Shown here: in pieces, positions 34,239 through 44,189 of the stretch
Position numbering within the stretch: the stretch's first letter is position 1
How the letters are laid out: each line of letters starts with the position of its first letter
Origin: Trebouxia sp. TZW2008
Taxonomy: Eukaryota > Chlorophyta > Trebouxiophyceae > Trebouxiales > Trebouxiaceae
Assembly (NCBI GenBank): GCA_002118135.1
Contig: BDIU01000204.1
Span: 52,889 to 116,888 of the forward strand
Reading direction: 5' to 3'
Length of the DNA stretch: 64,000 nt
Notes under the pieces: generated by a model
The model's database searches: none
The model's input: the letters and a program-made list of their open reading frames with translations, nothing else
What the model was told of the DNA's origin: nothing
Program-made: the position numbers and the translations under genes

Positions 34239-37200
34239 CTACACGACCCTAAATACTGTCTTGCCATAGCCAGCCTCATCTTTATGTTTCTGACACAGCT
34301 GCTCCATCGCATGAATGTATGCATCCAGGTATTGCTGCACTTCTTCATCTGTTGGATTGTCCAATTTTGGCAACTCGATAGGTTTCCCAAACACCACATG
34401 CATTGGCACCTGCAATGCAAGCATAGCTGAACCAGTCAATCGACTGATTTCAGCTTGAAAACAAGAATTTGTTTTGGAGCAGTGAGCAGCTGTGGACGGC
34501 AAACCAAGTGTTGCCAACATCAATCAAGTCAACAGCAGACACCTCAAACTGCATTGCTATACAGCTGTGAACACAGACGACACTTGCTGGAAGCACCAAT
34601 CATTAGCAGATGCCTGAATTGGCAAAGCGGGTCGCTATGCACCTGTGAACAAAGACAACACTTGGACATCTGAACCCAACACTCTGAATGCATCAAGTTG
34701 GGAGGCCAATGCCACCAATGGCGAATTGCATTGATGTGGTTTCAGACCTTATGTGGAACAGGGGTCCCCCACCTACCCCACATCATCAGGGGGATGAACC
34801 CCAGCCCCTTCCTGATACGGTCAACAATAGGCTGAGGGATGAAAGGAGGCCCTGGCCTTATCCACCTGAAACGCACTATGACTATGAGGCTTTCTATGGG
34901 CCTGGACAATAATCTACTGATACAAGGATACCTGATACAGCCATGCTTGTTGTAAGGACAATGCAATTGGTATCGCAACCACTGCACCCTGACTGCAGTC
35001 ATGCTTCTGAGTAAGGACGATTGCACTGAAAGACAGTCTGCTTGCCAACGAACACAGGTACTAGATCAAAACCACCACTACACTGACAGATAACAGAGCA
35101 TTGTGATTCAATTGCAGCCAAGACAATGAACATTATCAGGACAACAAAAGGCAGCAAGTGGTGACTTGCGCCAAAATTGGGTAAGGAAGATCACGAGTAT
35201 GTGTCGCTCTGCCCGAAGGCAAAGACTGGCAGCAGATGTGCCCCGTGATGCAGTGCAATCCGCACAAATCCTTTCCTCTTGCTGAGATACATGACCTCCA
35301 GACCTGGAAAGGCACAGCCAATATCAAGTTCTGAAAGTGAAAATCTACCAAGTGCGCAGTATCAGCATACATACAAAAGTGTTCTTCAGACTCTCTGATA
35401 CCGCTTGCAAGCTACAGTGCGGCTGCAGCTCAGTCTACGGTATAAGACAGATGCAGCAGCATCAGCAGCAGCAACTGTAAACTCTGTACTCTGTGCGGGA
35501 TTGTGCGGCATGTGCATCAGCTTAGGTGTGAGTGGTGTCACGCATACTCTCATGCCCAAGTGACCTCTGAGTCTCATACTGCTTGCAAGCAAGCTGCAAA
35601 AGCAAAAAGGTGAAGCAACATCATGCGTGCACATCTGCACTGCTGCAGCTCATGGGTCTGAGCCATTGCACAACCTGCTGAAGCATGAATGACACCAGAA
35701 TCTCAGCTGCAGACACCCTCAGATCCACTCAATCACCAGCTGAGGCGTATATTCGCTCGCAATTAACGTCATAGGGCACAAACAAGCATGAATGACGCGC
35801 AGCAGCTAGAGCAATTCTATCATGAAAAAGTGACATGTAACACATTCTGCTACAGGCGCTGAATGTGCATGGGTAACATGAATTGCCAGGCCAGCTTGGG
35901 TTTGGAGCGTCACAGTCAGGATGTGTGATGGAGCAACTTGCCTTGCTTCATGACCATGCATTCGCTGACGCCTCCAGGCACCAGCACAACACTGTTTCCG
36001 GTGGCCAGCAGCTTCTCAAAGCTTTCTCTGCCTATTGAGCGAATTCCCAGCCAGTACCAGGGGAGCCTGGTTGCTGGCAAATAAAACGCCTGCAGATTCT
36101 AGCTGTGATCAATGAATCATGCAACCACTAAGGATCACACATGCTTGCAGCAACCATGACCATGAATGTATGCTATCATTGACAGGTATTCGCCTTACAC
36201 ATCCACAGAGGTTTCGACCTCTTTTTTTGCACAGGCAGACTTCCTGAGACACATAATGACATTGCCATTTGAAGAGCAATGCAGCCCGAAGAGCGTCTGA
36301 GGCAGATTCACATAAGCACGAGCTGATGCCAAAGTTGTTGTCGCCACAAAATGCGTTTTATGCGATGCACCCTGGCACCATGCAGTCGTGGTATTGATTT
36401 TGTGGTGTTGAGTATACATCTTCAAGCACCACGGCAGCAGGGCAAACTGACTGTGGAGGTGGCCAGGGTCTTGATATTCCGCAGGGGCCGTGGCAAAGCT
36501 TGGCAGTACTTGTTGAACATGACTGGGAGGGCGCTGGGCAATGCTGAATGTGGCTCCAAGCCTGAATTATTTCAGCACAGCTTGCTTTGAAAAACTTGTT
36601 TGACATGCAAGCAGAGTGGCACAGGAAGTTTGATCTTGAAACAAGATCTGGCGATGCTGTGAAGCCAGCACAGCTTATACTGATATACATGCAAATGACA
36701 TCCAAGCAGGATTTGAGAGCTGCAGGTCATATTGACTTTGGAGGAAGGTCAGAAGATGCTATGAGCCAGTGCTACATGCATACCTACTACATAGGTCTGA
36801 CCCTCCTTGATTGCCTCACTGTCCTCACAGGTGACCTTGAGAGAGCAGTACTTCATGCCACATTGCACCACAAAGTTCAAGAACCTGCACGGGCATGGCT
36901 CAACATACATGAGGTGGTGTGAACAGTGGTGAGTACAGCACAAAGATTGAAGGTGTCACCTATCTGCCAGCCATGGTGGATCATCTAAGGGCCAAGTCGC
37001 CAAGACAACCTGCACGAGGCACGTGCAAGTCATGACGATGTTTGCACTCTGCCTCTCCCATACGACTTTACAAAATCAGAGTTGATGCTTCAAAAGCGCA
37101 TATGCATGCTCACCTGCAGTAACAAGATTGCAACCGCCCACCAGCGTGGAAGGCACAGCAGGGCAACCACACTGGCAAACGTCTGCCCGAGGATGTTCCC

Positions 37201-37281
37201 AACCCAGAAAGACACGGCCAATGTCATGACCACCTCGTGCCATATCGATTGCAACTGCGACAGTACAGTATCGAGCTCCAT
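34239..37281 (-). CDS. DGAT2: Type-2 diacylglycerol acyltransferase (triacylglycerol synthesis)
   Basis: Exons 37281-37114, 37009-36960, 36884-36784, 36561-36452, 36089-35942, 35303-35195, 34865-34748 and 34409-34239 give 324 residues. DGAT2 transfers an acyl group from acyl-CoA to diacylglycerol at the ER/lipid droplet. The first exon supplies the hydrophobic hairpin ([27 protein letters not shown]). Then [20 protein letters not shown] leads into LEPHSALP (plant-type EPHS in place of HPHG), [80 protein letters not shown], and the end [13 protein letters not shown] ... [10 protein letters not shown]. Intron 5 is GC-AG (CAAG|GCAAGT at 35941); the join restores MKQGLEVMYL. All other junctions are GT-AG and in phase. 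At 324 residues it is close to the family's usual length. Confidence 0.93.
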
Positions 37282-37804
37282 ATATCCGACGCTCTTCGTG
37301 GGGTCAGGTTCACTCTGTTGACTGACGAAATATATGTGAAGTGTGCAATCTGAACTCTCGCTCAGATCGGCGACTACATTAATGCGAGCCCCGCCTTTGC
37401 GCTCGGTACATCGTCAGACCTCAAACGATGCTCAAGCAGTGCGCGACTCAGCGATTGTGTGCGATGCAACAGACGCAGCTCAAATAGCAAACAGTCAGTT
37501 TGTTTCGCGCCTATGAAGCTAATTGCTCTGCATGCAGGCAGTATCGCTGCAGCATATGTGTGACTCATGCAGCGAAGGAAGTCGTCGCACACAGGCACAC
37601 CTGTCTGACAGTACTGCATGCAGCATGTTGACCATTGCGGTGCCAAGACTCTCAACACTGATAGTTTCGCCAAACAAAATGGCGTTCGCATGACGGTTCA
37701 GCATCTCGCATGAGAGCATTTGGAGCAAGCACAGCTGTCGCTCTGCCAGGATCTCAAGGCAGAGTTCATCACTGCGACAAGTGATCGACCGCAACTCGCG
37801 AGCC
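37282..37804. promoter_or_regulatory. Divergent promoter region between DGAT2 and VPS29
   Basis: 523 bp lie between the two start codons. Short frames on the minus strand here have no family resemblance. Both 5' UTRs and promoters must lie here; no specific element recognised. Confidence 0.4.
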
Positions 37805-39532
37805 ATGGTGCTTGTCTTGTGCATAGGCGACTTGCATATACCACATCGAGCTACCGATCTGCCGCCCAAGTTCAAGCAGCTGCTTGTGCCGGGCAAAATT
37901 CACTACTCACTATGTCCAGGAAACATATGTACCAAGGTTATTTTGCCATGCAGTTGTTCATGTCTCAGCATTGCAATCTGGAAGTCCATGAGCCAATCGA
38001 CTTTGATCCTTCGCTTGCTGCAGGAAATTCAGGATTACCTCAAGACTGTGTGTGCGGATATGCATGTCACAAAAGGAGACTTTGATGAAGATTCCAGCTA
38101 TCCTGAAGACAAGGTGTGAGCTTGCCTTGAAACCACAAAAACATCTTGAATTCACATAAAAAATTGCTAAGCAGCTCTTAAATCCTGGAACACAATTCAT
38201 GATGCAGGTATTGAAGATTGGCGATTTCAGGATAGGGATGATGCATGGACATCAGGTATTGCCATATGAAAAACAAAACACAATTTGGTGTCTTGCTTGC
38301 TGCACTGAAACCTTTCCCAGCTGATGACATGACCCCTTGGCACATGCACCTACAAACAAACAAAGGCAATCAGTTGCTTGCCGAATCCCCATATCTGGTC
38401 ATGTGACATTTGACATATGCACAGATGAGCAAACAAGCTGATGATGCTTGCATTGCTGTAGCCGTGCATCATAAGCATGCTGCAGATTTCACAAAGCACA
38501 AGGCTTTCCTTGCACATGTGAGCAAACAAGCCAATGATGCTTGCGTTGCTGCAGCCATGCATGACAAATATGCTGCAGACTGTAAAAAGCCCACGGCTTT
38601 CTGTGCACATGTGAGCAAACCAGGTGGTGGTGTTTGCATTGCTGTAGCCATGCATGGTAAGTATGCTGCAGATTGTACCTTCAGGAAGCAAGGAGCGTCT
38701 AGCTTTTCTGGCGAGGCAGATGGATGTCGACATCTTGGTGACAGGGCATACTCATGAGTTCAAGGTGAACGCAGAAAAAGCATGCACACATTTCGCATGT
38801 CCTTTGAGCATTCATGGTGGGGAATTGCAACATCACACGTCGACATGTCATTTGAGCATTCGAGTGGGAGATTGTAATAGGTGCGTGTATTTGAGGCTCA
38901 ATGGTCACCTGGGCATGACAGCATCTGTAACACAAAGCACGCTTCAGCTGTTGCATATGCGGCACAGTTTTGCACAAGACACAGTGGTTGCAGTTGCTGT
39001 ATCTCTGCTGCTGCATGCACGCACTTGGCAGGTCATTTGACTATTTAAAGATCAAATGTGACAACTTGCAGGCAGATTGTGTGGAGGGTAGATTGTTGAT
39101 AAATCCAGGGTCAGCAACTGGTGCCTTCAACAGTTTACATGAAGATGTGGTGCCTAGCTTTGTACTGATGGACATATCTGGCAAGAAGGTAAGACTTACT
39201 TGGAATGAAAGCTTGTAATGCTGAGACATGTTGGAAGAGATGCATCAGGATCATAACACACAGCATTAGTTGAGGAGCTGTGCATTGATTATTGAGTCCT
39301 GGGAAGCACCTCCAATCCATGCATGCATTGCTGACAATTGTTGCAAGAGCTGTATGTGGCTCATGAAGCACAGTTCTCGGTAAGGGGACTGTGCAATGAT
39401 CAATGTATTCTTGATTGCATTGCTGACGCAAACCTAAACTCCATGCAGGCGACGCTGTATGTCTATGAGATGAAGGATGGTGAAATGTCTGTCACCAAAA
39501 TAGAGCATCCAGACCCTTCTTTAGACAGCTGA
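37805..39532 (+). CDS. VPS29: Retromer subunit VPS29
   Basis: Exons 37805-37936, 38024-38113, 38208-38255, 38672-38764, 39072-39188 and 39449-39532, all phase 0, give 187 residues (animal and plant VPS29 are about 182-190). VPS29 is a phosphoesterase-fold scaffold of the retromer coat that recycles cargo from endosomes. Motifs: [89 protein letters not shown]. The strong identity to plant VPS29 fixes every exon. The exon 4 acceptor (GCTGCAG|ATTGTACCT) is preceded by two decoy copies of itself in the 416-bp intron 3. Confidence 0.95.
38436..38671 (+). repeat. Tandem copies of the VPS29 exon 4 acceptor in intron 3
   Basis: A unit of about 97 bp (GCATTGCTGTAGCC..GTGCATCA..CATGCTGCAG|AT..) occurs at about 38441, 38543 and 38636; only the third leads into the coding exon at 38672. 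The first two carry TGCTGCAG acceptors followed by non-coding text containing AAGCxCAxGGCTTTC. Confidence 0.85.
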
Positions 39533-40912
39533 TAATATGTTTGCACGAGATGACAGTGGACGTTTGAGCGATGAACTTCGCCTCAAGGCAGCTGTTTCAT
39601 GTGCTTCAGCCTGCACGGCTGCACGTGACCTGGCTCGTCTATGGACTCATGTACATTGTCATGTTCAGCTATCTTTATGGCCATCTGTGGCAGTTGATGT
39701 TTGCTGTTGTTGTCTCTCACTCCTTTTTACATACACCTCTGGCTCCTGACACCTTGGCCGTCACCTGCAAGAATCATGCTCGTGCAGCTGCTGCAGGCAT
39801 GCGCAGAATCTGCAGTGTTTGAACATTTTCAGCATGTGACCCACATGCAATCTCATTCAACGCCAAACACGCTTGATATACAGCAAAACACTGTCTGATC
39901 TCAGAGATTGTCATACACGTGACTGAAAATTGAGAATGACAATGCTCCCTGGAGCAGCAAGCAATGCAAAGTAGGTTTGATTGATTATTGCAGCATCAAA
40001 GCGCAGATCCAACGCAGCATTTGTTGTCTGAAAGGGCTTCTGAAGATTGGTTGTTGCGTGAATTTGCACCCTGACGCATGTCTGCTGGGCTCTCTTGCAT
40101 AATGAAGTCCCACTGGGCGCTGGTGCACCACTGCAAACATCAAGCCAGCTGTGAAGATTCAGAACACAGTAGGAAGCCTGGCGCACACTTTGCCACTGCA
40201 GGCAGCAAACAAACACCACTACGTGCATTGGACCAGTGAAATTTTACAGTAAAATGTGGCTATGGGGTACAGGGTACCACAGACCCCCACAAAGATGGCT
40301 GCACAGTGCTATATGTGCATGCCACCATTGCCCCAACACATGACACACAGGGCAGCTTGCAGTCAAGCCTGGTGAGACAGAATGTTCTGACTCAGCCATC
40401 AGCATCATGGGGACCTTGTGCTTGAATGCTGCATGTCACACTGATTGATGATCAATGAGCTCTCATGCTGCCTCTATAGACAGAGGCCGCTGTTTGTGAT
40501 GCCTAATGGCATAGACTTTCCTTTTTCTTTCAATGCGCTGATGCCCATACAGATCATGACCTGATGCTTGCCGTACTGCCAAGCAGCGCTGCCAGCTGCA
40601 GCATCTTGCCGGCTAGTGCAGCAAGCGTTTCCTCTGCTGTCAGGGGCAGGCACATCAACTGCTCACTGATCAAGACCAGCCATCCAATGCACCTCAAGTA
40701 TCGACAGACTTGGCTGGTGCTGCAAGCACAATGGCCAATCCCAGAGCTGCATCACAATGCTCATTGCTGCCATTTGTGAGTGATTTTGTCCGGCGCGCGG
40801 TGGCATCTCTTCAGCTCATCGAACCATATTAGCAGGACCAGATCTTGCCAGGAGCACAGCTGCCAGCTGCAGAAAACGCTGGAGGAGTGGCATTATAGCT
40901 GACTGCTGAGAT
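39533..40912. other. Convergent intergenic region, no gene seen
   Basis: Lies between the 3' ends of VPS29 (+) and the TMEM256-like gene (-). Open frames (for example 39911-40228 -) show no domain. Probably two 3' UTRs plus spacer. Confidence 0.35.
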
Positions 40913-41474
40913 CTAGAGAAGCAAGGCCAGCCATGCAGCCATGAATGCTACCCCCCTGCTAGCACACACAGTGCTCAGTGAAGTGAGCGCATGAGGTTTT
41001 GCATGACTGCAAGGTGTAGACTTACCCTGTAGGAGCAAGCTGTGAGTTGCGTCTGTCCTCTGTCAGCGCTGTGGCGTACAAGCTGCAACACAGCAGCACT
41101 TGAGGCTCTACAGCTTTGGGAAGATGTGATGTGTATAGATGCAGGGCTAAGTCACCTGCCACAGAATAGCACAACTCCAGCTGTTGCAAGTGACCCCACA
41201 AGCACAGGCTTCCTGAAGCAAAATAAGAAACTCTTGTTTCTTGCACACTTCGGTCCAAAACATGGCCTGCGAATGCGATGCTTCCGTACCTCGTGCTGGG
41301 CGCGAGAGCTATCAGCAGCGAATGTACGAAGTGATATTTGTTTGCTGTCTCAAAGGTTGCTAAGTAGTGATCATCCGCAGGGTGGAAGGCATGTGCACCG
41401 TATGTTCCGAGACAAACAGCGCTGGCGCCAGACAGACCCGCTACTCGCAACCAAACCTGGCGTGTAAGAGCCAT
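40913..41474 (-). CDS. TMEM256/DUF423 family small membrane protein
   Basis: Exons 41474-41290, 41212-41156, 41082-41026 and 40955-40913 give 113 residues, exactly the length of human TMEM256. The family motif at the N-terminus is clear: VAGLSGASAVCLGTYGAHAF, then TFETANKYHFVHSLLIALAP; exon 2 gives KPVLVGSLATAGVVLFCGS, exon 3 LYATALT and APTGG, exon 4 VAFMAAWLALLL before the stop. Four hydrophobic helices are predicted. The function of DUF423 proteins is unknown; animal members are mitochondrial or endomembrane. All junctions are GT-AG with phase 2. The gene is divergent from an unknown + gene 208 bp away. Confidence 0.9.
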
Positions 41475-41682
41475 GATCTATGGCGTGTCGCTGAGGAGGC
41501 ATGCGCTATTTGGATTTGCAATGCATGCATGACACACATATTTGCATGTCTGACCACAGACTGTGGGGCATGTTCAATCCTTTGCTGCAGATTGTCTTTC
41601 TTATGTGGAAGCGGCTGTGTGATCAGCTGTCACCTCAGCATCTGCTGCAGTGATCGCTCTCTGGCCTTGTAAACAGGGGATT
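41475..41682. promoter_or_regulatory. Compact bidirectional promoter
   Basis: Only 208 bp between the ATG of the TMEM256-like gene (-) and the ATG of the unknown + gene at 41683; both promoters and 5' UTRs must share it. Inferred from layout. Confidence 0.45.
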
Positions 41683-42730
41683 ATGTCTACGAGCCAAGAA
41701 GCATCAGAGCAGGCTGCAACATCAGAAGCTGTGCCAAAAGGTCTGACTGCATATGTCAAAGGTTATGCACAAGATGGACAGCCATAGCAGCTCAAATAGC
41801 AGCAGCTCATTGATGCTTTGCTTCAATCGGCCCCAGACCAGGGCTGGTAGGAGCACCATACCGCAATTGAGATGTCACTTCAGTGACAATGCACAGCACG
41901 GCATCTTTTGCAGAACGACCATGCAAAGCAAAACTAGGCACAGGATGCATTTCATGAGGAATAGGAGCAGGTCGTTCGTAGGCATTTGCCTGAGCGTCAG
42001 CCGCAACTACCGCAAACATGACTGCCACAACCAAAGCAACACAGTGATCTCAAGCATTGATTTGCATGACAGCAAATCTGATTTCTGAGAAGCATGCAGT
42101 CCATAGCAGCATAGAGGAGCACATCTTCAAAAATTTGAAAGCAGGTATATGGCTTGTGTGTGGCAGTACCAAAATCGAGCAGACATCAAGTGCACTCAAA
42201 GTGTGCTTTCGTGCATGCTGCCATGTTTGCTGCTGTTGGACACGTGAACTACAGGTCAGCCTGCCTTCAGTTGAATTTCTTGTTGCAAGCCCTAGGGCAA
42301 GCATGTGTATTCAGTCTGCATTTGTGCCAAAGAACACAGGTCATGGATCTTATGCCCTTTAATGTGGACTCAAATGAAGCAAGGGCTGTTGTATGCCGTT
42401 CTGTCACAAGCTGTTGAGCTTGCAGAAGTGGATGGACTTCTGACAAGACAGTGCATCGCTCTGACACAGCGATTGTTTGGATTTTACAACACATTGTCAA
42501 GGCAAAATGCACATACCACATGAAGAATGCTTGTTGCTGATGACAGCATGTGAGCACTTATTACTTGGCATACCCTTGATGATACAAACAGAGCAGCATG
42601 CACCCTTGAAGCAGCAGCAGCCAGTGCTGCTACAAAAGACCTGCACAAAAGCAAAGTGCATCATGACACAGCTTCAAAGCCAGCACTTCACACAGAGTCA
42701 AATGCTGAGCACAGTGAATCCCTTGAATGA
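41683..42730 (+). CDS. Unknown protein, 5 exons, about 179 residues
   Basis: Not recognised. Exons 41683-41761, 42073-42144, 42167-42254, 42340-42501 and 42592-42730 fit in phase (1, 1, 2, 2) with an open frame throughout. The product starts MSTSQEASEQAATSEAVPK, continues LISEKHAVHSSIEEHIFKNL, has a mildly hydrophobic middle (CAFVHAAMFAAVGHVNYRSW, GLLYAVLSQAVELAEVDG) followed by LTRQCIALTQRLFGFYNTL, and ends in an Ala/His/Ser-rich tail. Intron 2 is very short (22 bp between 42145 and 42166), which is suspicious: the real border may differ or the segment may be read through. The last intron would use a GC donor (AAG|GCAAAA at 42502). Confidence 0.45.
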
Positions 42731-42839
42731 TTGTGTTGATCAAACACACTCAAGGTGTTGCCAAACACCATGGCCATCTCAGCCGTTTGCAGCCCAAAGA
42801 CTGCAAACGTTACGACGAGGCCGCGTGGCCATATAGCAC

Positions 42840-43625
42840 CCCAAAAATGAGTATCTTAGTGATTTTGCCTCCAAAGTCTCTGAGGCAAACGCAATGCCAC
42901 AAGAGTCAGCTTGCTTTGCAGCAAACCAGGTACCATGGTCGCTACTACCTGGTATCCAGTCTGGCATCAGCTCAGTTGGATACCAGGCCAGAGAGGCTGA
43001 CTCCTGGGCTTCAGCAGCCACAGAGCACTGACGTAGTGACCAACGCCAAGTAAGGCTTGGTCCCCACTACCTGGCACCCAGTCTGGCATCAAGCTCAGTA
43101 GGATGCACAGGCCAGTGATGGGCTGCTGTTCCATCCAGGCAGGCCCCGTAGACCAGAGACTGCAGCCGCAGCGCCCGAGGTCCAGCCGAAACTGGACGGG
43201 CTGGCTCGGGGTCACTGCGGACAGCGTGCCATGATTACATCAGCACCAAGCAATGGATGCCCTTTCACCTGACAGCCTCAGCGAGACTGTGAAGGACGTT
43301 GAGGTAGTCCGGAAGGCGATGCTGACAGCCCAGACCCTGGCTAGTGACGGTCTGTGCAGAGCACAGCCAGCGTTTCGGGTTGCGTCCAACCTCACGCTGC
43401 ATTAGAGGCGCAAGCAACGTGCAAGACAGAGCTGCGCACCGACAAGGCTATGCAGTCTTACCTGTCAGCACCATCAGAAGAAGCAAAGTCTGCACCGCAG
43501 TCCACACCCTACTGCACACCCCACACGTCCTCACCCAAACAGTCCTTACCAAGAAGCAACGGAAGCCTGCAAAGCAAAGCGGAGCAGAGTGCGCGAGCGA
43601 GGTGAAGAGGTCAACTGAGGCACGC
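42840..43625 (+). other. Coding-like segments, unresolved or broken gene
   Basis: Three good-looking frames on the plus strand do not join in one phase: EYLSDFASKVSEANAMPQES (from about 42847), an ATG at 43253 giving MDALSPDSLSETVKDVEVVR, and a third frame from about 43366 to 43605 (KTELRTDKAMQSYLSAPS). The second and third abut near 43345 with a one- or two-base register change and no obvious intron. It could be a decaying gene, a sequencing indel, or exons I could not pair. Confidence 0.3.
42925..43125 (+). repeat. Tandem duplication, about 125 bp
   Basis: Two copies of CTACCTGGxAxCCAGTCTGG followed by CATCA(A)GCTCAGT.GGAT begin near 42945 and 43066. The first copy is in the open frame, the second is not. 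Confidence 0.7.
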
Positions 43626-44189
43626 GCCAGGCCTCTAATTTGGTCAAGCACAAAGTGTTATTGGAAGCAGTACAGCACAAAGTACGGCACCTTCTGCTAC
43701 TCAGCTATTACCTCATGACTGAGCTGCTGAGTTGAGCATGTCGGAGTTTCGCCTGGATCCACGATTGACATGCAGCAGTGCGCGGGCATCGAATCCGAAG
43801 TGCTGCTAGTGACAGTAGCCACATGTCTGCATACTGTGTGAGGTTATGACCCGCAAATGAATGAGATTTGTCTGCTTGTGCTCAGTACATCACATCTCTA
43901 ACCAACTACCGCACTCTGTGTCAGACCTTGCTGCCAGATGGCAGCAGCACACAAACACATTGGCAGCAGCAGCCCGGCATGTCTGGTGTATACAGCCGAC
44001 ATCACGTCTACAGGTGATCTACATTGGCTGCTACTAAAACAGCTGATGCTCAATTCTTGGCAGTATTGCACATCCCAATGAAGATGACATTGCAGTTGCA
44101 AGCGGCAACATCAACAAGCAATCCTCAGGCTGTGACTGTAGCCGCACATGCGCTGACATGTCTGCTGCAGGGACTTTTTACAGTCCCTG
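43626..44189. other. Intergenic, 3' side of methionine aminopeptidase
   Basis: No supported gene. A TTACA (TGTAA on the minus strand) at about 44176, just past the aminopeptidase stop, may be its poly(A) signal. Confidence 0.35.

Noticed and set aside
36351..36922. Two consecutive plus-strand frames of 79 and 111 codons
   Set aside because: They are antisense to well-supported DGAT2 exons and introns and show no domain.
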